This document shows, piece by piece, positions 10,735 to 19,900 of a stretch of DNA of 29,034 nt. Both the position numbers and the translations under genes were made by a program. Every line of letters begins with the position of its first letter. Position 1 is the first letter of the stretch. The notes beneath the pieces were generated by a model that saw only the letters and a program-made list of their open reading frames with translations, ran no database searches and was not told the origin of the DNA. The stretch comes from Welwitschia mirabilis (lineage: Eukaryota > Gnetophyta > Gnetopsida > Welwitschiales). The stretch is from NCBI GenBank assembly GCA_051453625.1, contig JBOZIK010000001.1, positions 181,185,676 through 181,214,709 of the forward strand. The letters run 5' to 3'.

Positions 10735-10965
10735 ATTAGATCAAGAAAAGCTAGAGAATCAAAATTAAATAAAGGAAAAGAAGAGGAAATCATTGGAATG
10801 AGAAAAGAATACAAGAAAAGAAAGTTCAAAAAGAAGATAAAAAGAAAGCTTGTATATGAAAAAAGAGCATAGAATGAAGAATATAAAAGGAGGAACATTC
10901 ATAATAGAGGAGGATAGTAGTAGTAAAGATAAAAAGGCTAAGAAGGTTTAGCTATAAAGGAATAA
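10735..10965 (+). other. Purine-rich block
   Basis: About 230 bases of the plus strand are overwhelmingly A and G, with runs such as AAAAGAAGAGGAAATC and AGAAAAGAAAGTTC. Read as protein, all three frames give Lys/Glu/Arg-rich text with no recognisable domain. It could be the remains of a charged coding segment or a simple polypurine expansion. A 10-16 base polypurine tract of an LTR element could also hide in it. Confidence 0.6.
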
Positions 10966-11336
10966 ATGGAGTTAGTAGTTAACAATAGAAAGGCCTCATT
11001 GACATGAGATTTTTTAAAAAAAAGAAAAACACAAAAAAATAGGTTTAAGAAGAGAATAAACATAGTACATACACTATTTTTATAAAGCTCACTAATGTAG
11101 GGTCCTAGATGTATTTTTATCATTGAGATCTAATTGTAAGGAAGTTGTTGCTAAGGTTTGTATGAACATTGTAGTTTCAAACCTAGGGATACATTAAAAC
11201 CATAATGAAACCCTAATGTTATGCTTATCTTTATATGGAAGCTTTTCAATGAAATAAGAACAAAAAAATATTTTAAAGAATAAAATTTTAATATGGGAAA
11301 ATATTCCTCATCTCTCTTGCTATTTTTTGCTCGATA

Positions 11337-11350
11337 AGTGGTATTCAAGC
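11337..11350 (+). other. Possible initiator-Met tRNA primer-binding site
   Basis: AGTGGTATTCAAGC resembles the copia primer-binding site TGGTATCAGAGC at about nine of twelve positions. It is followed by TTTA, as is common after such sites. If real, an LTR ends just upstream, near 11336. No matching second LTR was found, and no gag frame follows, so this is tentative. Confidence 0.25.
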
Positions 11351-11551
11351 TTTAAAGAATATCTTTTATACATTTCTTTGAAGTTTTTTAAGCCCTTTTT
11401 TTATGTTTTATTGGGCTTCTCTTTTGGCTTTTACTTTTTCTCTTCTAACTTATTTTTCCTCCTTGTTTTAAGTTTAAGAAAAAAATACAAACTAAGATAC
11501 ATCTTTTACTCTTAAAGAGACATATTTTCCTTTTATAAAGGCATATTTTCT

Positions 11552-11703
11552 TTTTAAATAAATGGTGATTTATTTAAAAGACTTTACTTTTTATAAAAGA
11601 AAATAATTTTTTTAAGTGAACCATTATTTTAAAAAAAAAATTAATGGTTATTTTTAAAGGGTGTTTATTTTTTCATATAAAATATTTTTTAGAAAAATAT
11701 TTT
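11552..11703. repeat. Cluster of three AT-rich perfect inverted repeats
   Basis: Three hairpin-capable inverted repeats occur within 152 bases. The first has 12-bp arms at 11552-11563 and 11568-11579 around a GGTG loop. The second has 8-bp arms (AACCATTA/TAATGGTT) at 11619-11626 and 11642-11649. The third has 11-bp arms at 11679-11689 and 11693-11703 around a 3-base spacer. High AT content makes such repeats easier by chance. The cluster could also be the relic of a foldback or miniature transposon. Confidence 0.6.
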
Positions 11704-11989
11704 CTTTTGGTAGTTTTTTTTGGTATCTATTTTCCTTACACAATTAATAAGTACTAGTACAATGATATACAATTACCATAATATTTATACTATACTTTTC
11801 CTCTTTTACAAGCTTAGTTTTGAAGGCTTTTGAAGTGGTGTTCTCTAGTACATGTAGGTCAACATTGTCTCCATAGATATTAAAGAGCTTTTGAGAGGTA
11901 AATAATGTTACTCTTAAGGATTCTTCTTTAGGCTTTTAAAATAAATTGCCTCTGTATTGTCTAATCATCTCTCTAATTTATTTTATAGT

Positions 11990-12640
11990 CTGGCTCTGGT
12001 CTTAACTCCCTATGCTTATCTATCCATTTAACTATGGACTGATCTATGTATTAGACTTATAAAATATCACTCAGTGCAATCATCACTCCACTATCATTGA
12101 TTCCATCACTTAGTCTATGCATTCTATGATTGCACATTGAGCTCTTACTATTGTGTAGTCTAATTTCTTGCTTTCTATTCCCTTTTGTCTCTTAGCTAGC
12201 CTACTATTTCGATGCCTATGTACCACCTCTTCTCCTTCTCTTAATATACCATGTGATTTGATCTACTATCTCTATCATAGTCTCATTCTACTTATGCTCT
12301 TTAATTTCTAGACCTATGACGTTGTGTCATTCATGGCTATGAGTGCTCTTATAATGTGATACATATTCTTCTTTTGTCATATTCTTGGTAATTTACTATA
12401 TTCTCATAAAGAACAATCTTACCACATTTTTGCATAATACTAACTCTCATAGTCTGTCACTCCATAATTCTACTACTCACTAGTTCCATCTGCACCTTGC
12501 TCACTAGTGCATGTGTCATGCTTTCTACTGGTTTAGATGCTACCTACTACTACATTAGCATTAATTCAATACTAATTTACATGCACCTTTACTTCTTGCT
12601 TTATACTTATCACTAATTAGCCTTACTCCATCATGCATTT
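11990..12640. other. Pyrimidine-rich, G-poor stretch; no gene recognised
   Basis: For about 650 bases the plus strand is rich in C and T and poor in G, with many CTC, TCC and CTACT phrases. This strand asymmetry is unlike the flanks. The minus strand gives purine-rich, charged reading text (including KRRRRGG near 12220) with several stops. Coding remnants of retroelements are often purine-rich on the sense strand, so a decayed minus-strand frame is possible. No domain was recognised. Confidence 0.45.
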
Positions 12641-12700
12641 CTCATATTGACAAATTTTAAATTTTTTTTATTATCTTTATTATCTATGTTAGATACTAGT

Positions 12701-12773
12701 AGTGCCTTAGCATAGTAGTCAATGCACTTATTTTCTAGGTAGTAGATCCTTAGTTCAATTCTAAGTAAAGGAA
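12701..12773 (+). repeat. tRNA-like SINE head, anticodon position TCT
   Basis: The sequence fits standard tRNA geometry almost position for position. TA stands at 8-9. The D-stem GCAT/ATGC has an 8-base loop (12710-12725). The 7-base anticodon loop at 12732-12738 carries TCT, with a weak stem. The T-arm is perfect: CTTAG, loop TTCAATT, CTAAG (12749-12765). A-box-like (TAGCATAGTAGTC) and B-box-like (GTTCAATTC) RNA polymerase III promoter elements are therefore present. The acceptor halves do not pair, so this is not a working tRNA gene. It is most likely the head of a tRNA-derived SINE. The body and tail were not delimited. Confidence 0.65.
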
Positions 12774-12818
12774 AAATAAACTTTTAGTAAATTTGTGCTC
12801 TTTATATTTCCATGATGC

Positions 12819-12912
12819 GCACATGTAATTCTATACAAACTATTTTGTTTTCTATGCACATGTGTTTAGTTGAATTATTGCTCATCCCTTAGCTTTGTTT
12901 TATGCACATGTG
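12819..12912. repeat. Three copies of GCACATGT
   Basis: GCACATGT occurs at 12819-12826, 12856-12863 and 12904-12911, the last two extended as ATGCACATGTG. Each contains the palindrome ACATGT. They lie directly downstream of the tRNA-like SINE head and may be part of its body or of a neighbouring repeat. No function is inferred. Confidence 0.55.
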
Positions 12913-14696
12913 GCAGTTTTTGGGTTTTTTGTTTTTTAAGGAATTATTTTGTGTTTTTTATGTTTTTAAGCATTTTTAGCTTTTGTAAGTCCCAAACATA
13001 GTCTTCTTAAACATTTTCTAATGCTTTTTCAAGGTTTTAGGGCATTTTTCTCATCATTGTAAGCCCTCGACTTTATTTCTTCCTCTCTTTTTCTCTCATC
13101 AAGTTGAGTTTGAGATATGAAGTAAGATCCACTTAACTTGATTTGTATTACTTATATCTATTTTGTAATATCTATAGATTAAGCTATGCTTAGGATGATA
13201 AGCAATATACACTTAGCTTAACTATACCAAGTTAGATCTTATCTTTATGTGTGTTTGGTGTTTTTTCTTTTATTTACTTACACTTAAGTTTATTTTTTGT
13301 GATTAAGGTTTTAAAATTGAAAATTACGTTCACCCTAAAAACATCATATTATTTATTAGCAATAAGTCTTTATTGATAGCAGGCATGGGGAGCCTTACAT
13401 AGACAAATATTCATGTTAGATTATGCTACTCTCTAAGCTTATTGTATAGTCTTTAACTATGTTAACTATGAAGTTCAGGCTATATAAAGAGCTGTATATC
13501 TCTTAAGCAAAAACTTCTCAAGTGCCTCGAGTTCTAAATTCCCATGTACATCTTAGTAATTAATGGTATATTGGGTAAAGGCTAGAGGTACAATGGTAGG
13601 ATCTACTTGGATTTTATCATCAGGTCAAAAGAAAGACAAAAATATAATTAATTTTAAAATTTACTAAATATAAGTAGGTCATCAACATTATGATTTTCTC
13701 CTCCTTAAGAGGGTTATATAGCTAAGATTGCTAAAACTAGCTAACAACATTTACTCCCTTAGGAATAAGGGTATCTACCTTAGCAAGGATGTTATCATTA
13801 CTTGGATTTAGGAGTAGATTCTAAAATGGACAAATCTACATTTTCATCACATAATAATCAAATTAAGTCCCTTGTATTAAAATTTATCTTACTCACAAGA
13901 AGAAATTTTTAATAAAATATGTTTGTTTATTGTTGTTCTTATAGCTTTTTGACTAGTTAAGGGCTTTTACCTTAGTTATTATAAATTGTGATTTGGATAG
14001 ATCATTCATATTTTTAGGCTTAATTCCCCTTCATCATGAATATACCTCTCCATTGTGACATTTTTCTATCTCTTTTATTTTATTATATTATGACTTCAAT
14101 AGATTACTTAAAATAGTGAATAAGAGAAAGATCCTTTTTCGTGTGACTATACCATTATCTTCATTTTTTTTCTCTTTTTGAATTTTAACAAGATTTATTT
14201 ATGTGAAAAATGTATTACTTTTAATACTATATCTAAACAAGATACCTCTAAAATTTAACTTTACCTCATAACTAGTTAAACCTATTCTCTCTATTCTCTA
14301 TAATATGTCATAGCTTTAATTTCAAAAAGTAGATTTAATACTTTGTCAAATAATTATAAGCTAGTATTGACTACCAAAATCATGACTAATGTTATAGAAT
14401 GAAGATTTTATTCCTATAATGCACATTTATGGATTTAATCGAGATTTTTTGATAAAGCATATATTCCTCTTTATAATTAGATGAAGAAGATGCATAAAAA
14501 ACCATTGATAATAAGCTTACAAGGATTATGTAAAAATTAGTGATCAATCAGCATAAAAAATTTGCTTAATAAAAATAAGTTAAGTTATACCAAGTATTAT
14601 AATTTTTAAAATACATTTTTTACAAAACATTATCTAGAATTAATCAATTATGTTATGAGAATGAATAACATTCATTGTATTAAAGTTAAAATATAT
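12913..14696. other. No confident gene; possible copia remnants
   Basis: This stretch is AT-rich and largely unreadable. Near 13595 the plus strand reads STWILSSG, which is reminiscent of the copia protease motif TWxxDSGA. The Asp is absent, however, and nothing after it confirms the call. A phrase near 13310-13345 (AAAATTGAAAATTACGTTCACCC) resembles the AT-to-CCC transition seen near copia LTR ends. Neither is strong enough to annotate separately. Confidence 0.3.
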
Positions 14697-14755
14697 TAGT
14701 TCATAGCTCAGTGGATAGATATTAACATAAATGTTGTTGAGTTTAACCCCAATAA
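14697..14755 (+). repeat. Second tRNA-like A-box/B-box pair, probable SINE head
   Basis: TAGCTCAGTGGATAG at 14704-14718 is a near-perfect tRNA A-box region. GAGTTTAACCCC at 14739-14750 is close to the B box GAGTTCAAACCCC. A 5-bp stem TAACA/TGTTG (14723-14727, 14735-14739) fits an anticodon arm. The D-stem 3' strand and T-stem are damaged, and the spacing to the B box is a few bases short, so it is not a functional tRNA gene. It differs from the SINE head at 12701. Confidence 0.45.
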
Positions 14756-15459
14756 TCAAGTATGCATTCATCACATTAACTTGATTCATTGCTATTTAGG
14801 ATATTCATCTCTTTACAGAAGTAAGAAGCTATATAATATAAACTTTAACATGTTGAGTAAGGATTTTATTATGATAGAAGCATCCTTTAACTTCACAGGT
14901 TCTTTGTCCTTTGATGCAGCATTCAATGTTTTTCATTTACATGATCCTCCTCGTCAACATAAGTAGTCTTGTAGTACCTTCCATTTGTAAAAGGAATCAC
15001 ATCACGATAAGAGTAAGGATTTAAAAAAATAGTCAAAAAAAGCTTATTGAGACTCAATCAAATAAGAGGTAAGTTTAAAATACTATTAGTCTTGAAAAGA
15101 AAAAATATCGGTTCTCATGATCCAAAAGATAAGATTATACTATGAAATTTTATAAGACATCTTAGGATAAGAGACAGTCTATAACTAGGGCTAATGTTAT
15201 TACTAAAGAAATTAATTCCCTTAATAATAAAAATATTAAGGCAACTGCAGTTTTTAACAAATCTAACTTTAGGGGTATGAATGCATACATGACTCATGAC
15301 CAAATTAGATTCTTTACATAGGTGCTATCATTACATAACTTAATGTATGATTATTTAATAAGTTTCTCAAAGTACTGAGTTAGGTCTAATTGATAAACAA
15401 AAGTTAAGTTCTAGTGGAAGAATATGATTCTATTTCCCTTAACTTGACATTATTCTCTC
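14756..15459. other. No confident gene; probable 5' part of the copia element
   Basis: A 62-codon open frame at 14781-14966 begins IHCYLGYSSLYRSKKLYN. This weakly resembles the WHxRLGHPSLxxLKxLY motif of the copia pre-integrase domain. It is about 1 kb upstream of the integrase at 15800, too far for the same copy without an insertion. Gag and protease of that copia element should lie here but could not be read. Confidence 0.3.
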
Positions 15460-16640
15460 CATAGATTTTTTCTTATGTTCTATATGTTCTTTCTCTGAGG
15501 TTATATCTTCTATTTCTTTATACACTGATGTAAGATGATCACGTAATTTTTATAATAAAGAAATCAATGGATATTTATGATAGCAATCAATAATTGATTA
15601 TGAAAAGATATATGAATGGAAATATCATTCATCTCTATAGTTATGTCAAAATGTGAGAAAACACTAACATAGTTTCCTAAGACAAGGTTTCCCCCTTGCT
15701 ACTATGACATGCTTAAATAGGACATCCTACTCTTTACATAACAAATCTAACGTTTGAGAATGATCAATAGATTTTTTTATATATTCATGGGATTTTCCAT
15801 AATGTGGAGGATGTATAATTGGTAAAGAAACTTAGTATCAATTTACACCAAATAAGTGGCATGCTAATCACAAGCTTTTGGTTATTCACAATGATTTATG
15901 TAATTCGATGCTAGTTTTCACTCTATAAGGATTTCATTAGTTTATCTTTTTTTGATGATTATTCCTAAATGACTTGGCTATATTTTATCAAATTAAAATA
16001 TCATACTTTGGACATTTTTTAGAAGTTCAAAGCTAAAGTGAGAAATCAACCCAAAGTTAGATTAAAATATTTGACTCAAATAATGATGATAAGTATATAC
16101 TTATTGAGTTTAAAGACTTTCTCACTTTTAAAGGAATTTAAAATTTAAATACTTGCATGAGGATACCTTAATAAAATCACACTACTACGTTATTTAATTA
16201 CATTATCATGGATATGTTACATTTCATGATGTATTTTAGTAATTATAAGACTTATATTTAGGATGAAGAAGTGAATATAGTAGTGCATCTTAGCAACTGC
16301 ATTACCTGATATATTGAAAAAGGAGTATTCTATCTAAAAGGTATTATGTATATGAGATAAAGTTAAACCATTTTTGTCTTTATAGTTACAAGTGCTACAT
16401 CCATATTTCACATGAACATCATGACAAAGTTAAAGAACATACATGCATCAGTATTTTTCTGGAATATCTAGTTGATTAAAAAGGTTATCGAGTTTATTTC
16501 CTAGAGTATTATAAAATCATTATTTCTTATGACATCATCTTTTTAGAAATTTTAAATAATAATCTTTAGCTTGATCCTTTAAAGCTTCATTCTTCCTCTA
16601 ATCTAGTAACCATCTTGAATGCTCAATCTCCTATGGTTGA
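15460..16640 (+). pseudogene. Ty1/copia protease-integrase remnant
   Basis: From about 15468 the plus strand reads a VLYVxSL segment and then VIFIIKKSMDIYDSNQ, matching the NVLYVPxL region between protease and integrase. CGGCIIGKET at 15803-15832 is the end of the zinc-binding domain (CxxCxxGK). LLVIHNDLCNSM follows, for the ELxHxDLCGPM motif with the first catalytic Asp kept, then FFDDYS for FxDDxSR. A seven-T run at 15947-15953 marks a one-base shift, compensated near 16073. SNNDDKY at 16076-16096 stands where families have SDNGGEY. The C-terminal part at 16395-16555 reads CYIHI, CISIFLEY, KGYRVY and IIISYDIIFLE. RT is not found downstream; the CACTA-like terminus begins at 16703. Confidence 0.9.
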
Positions 16641-16702
16641 GAGGGAAATATAGCCATTAATCATGTTCTACATCCTTCTATTGGTTGTAAATTATTTATA
16701 AT

Positions 16703-16960
16703 TACTATAAGAAATATAGGCTTTTAAGCATTTATAAAATATCTTAGAAGCCCGTAAAATATGCCTTAAAAGCTTTTAACGCATTTCTCCATAAAACACC
16801 TTAAAAATCCTTAACTTAAAAGCCTATAGCCTTTTAAGATGTTTATAAGGCATTTCAATAAAAATGCATTAGAAAGTCTTTTAAGTTGTTTTTATAAAAA
16901 ACGCCTCAATAAATCCCCTTTTTAAGGAATTTATTTATAAACACTTTAAAAGGTATAACT
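16703..16960 (+). repeat. Left terminal and subterminal region of the CACTA-like element
   Basis: The terminal 25 bases are at 16703-16727, with the first C of CACTA now T. Subterminal words follow: AAAAGCTTTTAA, AAACACCTTAAAAA (16794-16807), and an inverted pair CTTAAAAG...CTTTTAAG near 16818-16842 that repeats the terminal word AGGCTTTTAAG in opposite orientation. Such clustered direct and inverted motifs are the transposase-binding landscape of CACTA ends. The region grades into ordinary sequence near 16960. Confidence 0.6.
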
Positions 16961-17560
16961 TTAAATCCTAACCTACACTCTTTCCCTCTCTCTTCTCATC
17001 CCTTATTGACAGAGGGCTAAGCCAAAGTAAAGAATATGAAAATACTCTACTCTTTTCTCAATGGAAAAATGTTAAGAATTCTTACGTACTACATGAAACA
17101 TAAAATACTAGGAACATTGGAAGCATAAGCCAAGAATGATAGTAACAATAATGTACAAATTAGATTTTGATAAGTGGGTATGGCTTATTATTACCATTAC
17201 CATTAGCATAACTACAGCTGTGCATACAACATTATTATAAAATTCTCTTTCCTCTTTATCTTGTAGCTCCTTAGCTTTGCATTTTTTTTATGTTTGGTAA
17301 TTAATGTATAAACATCTATAAATGTTCATACTCATCTATCCTTACTTTTGCTGACCTATAGAAAAGGTAGAATGTGAATAAAGAGAAACAAAGACAATCT
17401 ATCTTCTTTGATGCATCTCTCAAAAGACATCCCTTTACTTCACTTTACTTCTTCAAGGGAATCATTGGTCTTTTACTAGATGGTGAGACCTCTTATCTCT
17501 TATTTTTGTAAGCTTAGTAATGAAAATAATACATAAATCTTGTTTATGTAGATTTAATTA
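16961..17560. other. No gene seen
   Basis: This interior flank of the CACTA-like left end is slightly less AT-rich around 16970-17020 and 17190-17470. It contains phrases such as CTTATTGACAGAGGGCTAAGCC but no reading frame that can be followed or named. Confidence 0.4.
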
Positions 17561-17820
17561 AATAATGAATGCTTAAGCATTAAGAAAATAAATCTCAACT
17601 ACTATGGAATACTTTTAGTTATCAATAATACATTAAAACATATAGTTTTATATATTTATAATTATAGATCTTACCTTTATAGTATCATTTAACAATAAAT
17701 GCTTAAGCATAATAAAAATGAATCTGGATAACTATGTAGTACTTTGGATTGTTAATAATACATTTAAAACAAGGGATTTATATATTTACAATATCCAGAT
17801 CATTTTTTATAGAAGGAACT
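17561..17820. repeat. Tandem duplication, two 130-bp units
   Basis: Unit 1 (17561-17690) and unit 2 (17691-17820) align along their length with many substitutions. Both carry the perfect palindrome ATGCTTAAGCAT (17569-17580 and 17699-17710, exactly 130 apart), then TCAATAATACATT / TTAATAATACATT and TTATATATTTA. Each unit ends near TTATAG. The repeat stops about 50 bases before the large assembly gap, so further units could lie in the gap. Confidence 0.85.
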
Positions 17821-17873
17821 ACAACTGAGTTGAAAGTAAATCAATTGTATATGATAGAAGTAGCATAAAGATT

Positions 17874-18420
17874 NNNNNNNNNNNNNNNNNNNNNNNNNNN
17901 NNNNNNNNNNNNNNNNNNNNNNNNNNNNNNNNNNNNNNNNNNNNNNNNNNNNNNNNNNNNNNNNNNNNNNNNNNNNNNNNNNNNNNNNNNNNNNNNNNNN
18001 NNNNNNNNNNNNNNNNNNNNNNNNNNNNNNNNNNNNNNNNNNNNNNNNNNNNNNNNNNNNNNNNNNNNNNNNNNNNNNNNNNNNNNNNNNNNNNNNNNNN
18101 NNNNNNNNNNNNNNNNNNNNNNNNNNNNNNNNNNNNNNNNNNNNNNNNNNNNNNNNNNNNNNNNNNNNNNNNNNNNNNNNNNNNNNNNNNNNNNNNNNNN
18201 NNNNNNNNNNNNNNNNNNNNNNNNNNNNNNNNNNNNNNNNNNNNNNNNNNNNNNNNNNNNNNNNNNNNNNNNNNNNNNNNNNNNNNNNNNNNNNNNNNNN
18301 NNNNNNNNNNNNNNNNNNNNNNNNNNNNNNNNNNNNNNNNNNNNNNNNNNNNNNNNNNNNNNNNNNNNNNNNNNNNNNNNNNNNNNNNNNNNNNNNNNNN
18401 NNNNNNNNNNNNNNNNNNNN
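17874..18420. other. Assembly gap, 547 N
   Basis: Sequence is unknown here. It lies just after the 130-bp tandem duplication and before the (TTA)n microsatellite, which suggests a repeat that short reads could not bridge (inference). Confidence 0.99.
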
Positions 18421-18675
18421 CCTTTTTCTTAAATAGATTTTCTATTTTAGATGATCTTACGGAAACTTTATTTTTATGAAATGTTATTTATGTGAATAGA
18501 TTTAAGTTGTAACCTCAAGATTTGATTTCTATCTCCATTGATTTCATTCATTATTGATACATAAAATGATATGATGCCTCCTTCAAAAATAAGGATAGTA
18601 GTTTTTCTCTCTCTATGACTACAATGGCAGCTAAACTCTTTGCTTTACTAGCCCATGTTTGTAAATTGGCATCAA

Positions 18676-18676
<1 letters not shown>

Positions 18677-18730
<54 letters not shown>

Positions 18731-18742
18731 TTATTATTATTT
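18677..18742. repeat. (TTA)n microsatellite
   Basis: About 22 TTA units run in tandem, interrupted by one extra T at about 18721. A simple repeat of this length and purity is likely to vary in copy number between individuals. Confidence 0.97.
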
Positions 18743-19049
18743 AAATCTTTAGCTTCTAGGAATTGCACATCTTCTAACACCTTGCCAGTAGGGTTAGTAA
18801 ACTATTATTATGAGTACAACACTTAATATTGTAATTAGTAAGCTATCCATGTAAGTATATGTTGACAAGTTTTTGATTCCATAAGATACTAATTAGTAAG
18901 AATCCATAAGTTGAAGATAGAATTGATTGTTTTAATCAATCTCCCAATAGAAGCCCCCATGTATTTTTAATTAGATAAAATGAAAAAATTTAGGATTAGT
19001 AAAGCATAAAATCATGTATGTTAGAGTTTTCATATATCTCATAAATCAA

Positions 19050-19900
19050 GTGTCCATAAGAAAGATATAATGTTTACCTTATGTATTTTTAAAGCATTAG
19101 TTAAATCTCATATATCTTTATGTGGTGATTTAGTGGACTCTAAAACATGTAAGCCAAAGTATGAATCTTCTAAAAGTAGTATGCCTAGGCCATTCTTCTT
19201 ATGTAGGGAATTTTAGCTAGAATAAAAGGTTAGATCCATGATATAATGTTTTGGCATGATAATATCCTTATTTAAAGGACTTAATGTTCTTGGTACATTT
19301 GAAATTAACATGTCATAATTCTTTAACTGTGTAATAGCCTTTACCACTATAATATAAGCCAATTCTTTCTAATTGGCTTTCCACCATTTAGTTCCATTCT
19401 CATCATAAGACTTCTTCTTACTAAGGTACCTGTATATGAAAACTTTAAAACTAGATGCATTCATGAGTTTTCTTTTCTTTGTAATACAATATTTACTAAA
19501 AGTATTTTGTGGTAGACTCCTTAGAGATTTGGATGTTGATCCACACATTATTTTCATATTACTTTTCTCTATAGTATCTACTCTCAAGTAGTCACTAAAG
19601 TCTAAGCTCACATATGAAGGAAAGCTAGAACTTAATATATTATCTTAAAATCATGCTCAAATGTTTCAAATCTTATAGAATAGTCTAATTTTATTTCTCC
19701 TTCATCATTCATGCTCAAATCCCTATTGTTATAGAATTGGTAAAAGCCCATGTTTTTCCTATATGTTGGGCTATAGTTGTAGCCATTACCTATCATCTAA
19801 TGGAAAGCCTAGATTCATAATGGCATTGTCATATTACTACATTGAAATGAAAGTACTAAAAGAAATGAGGGGATTGTATTTAGCTAGAGAGTAACTCCAA
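19050..19900 (-). pseudogene. Unrecognised coding remnant, long frame with few stops
   Basis: On the minus strand one frame can be followed from about 19790 down to about 19080, roughly 235 codons, with about four in-frame stops. At this base composition I would expect nearer one stop per 12 codons. Visible text includes YNYSPTYRKNMGFYQFYNNR, an acidic DEGEIKLDYSIRFETFEHDF, a basic CITKKRKL segment, KKKSYDENGTKWWKAN, and LLEDSYFGLHVLESTK. An 80-codon stop-free piece spans 19369-19611. No transmembrane or signal segment is evident. I do not recognise the family. Its place inside the CACTA-like interval suggests a transposon-encoded or captured host gene. TNP2, RT, integrase and gag motifs were sought and not seen. 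Confidence 0.45.

Noticed and set aside
11151-11515. Open frames of 62-65 codons on both strands
   Set aside because: They are short, AT-driven and overlap each other; no motif or homology is visible.
12701-12773. A functional tRNA-Arg gene
   Set aside because: The acceptor stem does not pair and the anticodon stem is weak, so a SINE head is more likely.
15115-15303. 62-codon minus-strand open frame
   Set aside because: It lies opposite the probable 5' part of a plus-strand copia element and shows no recognisable motif.
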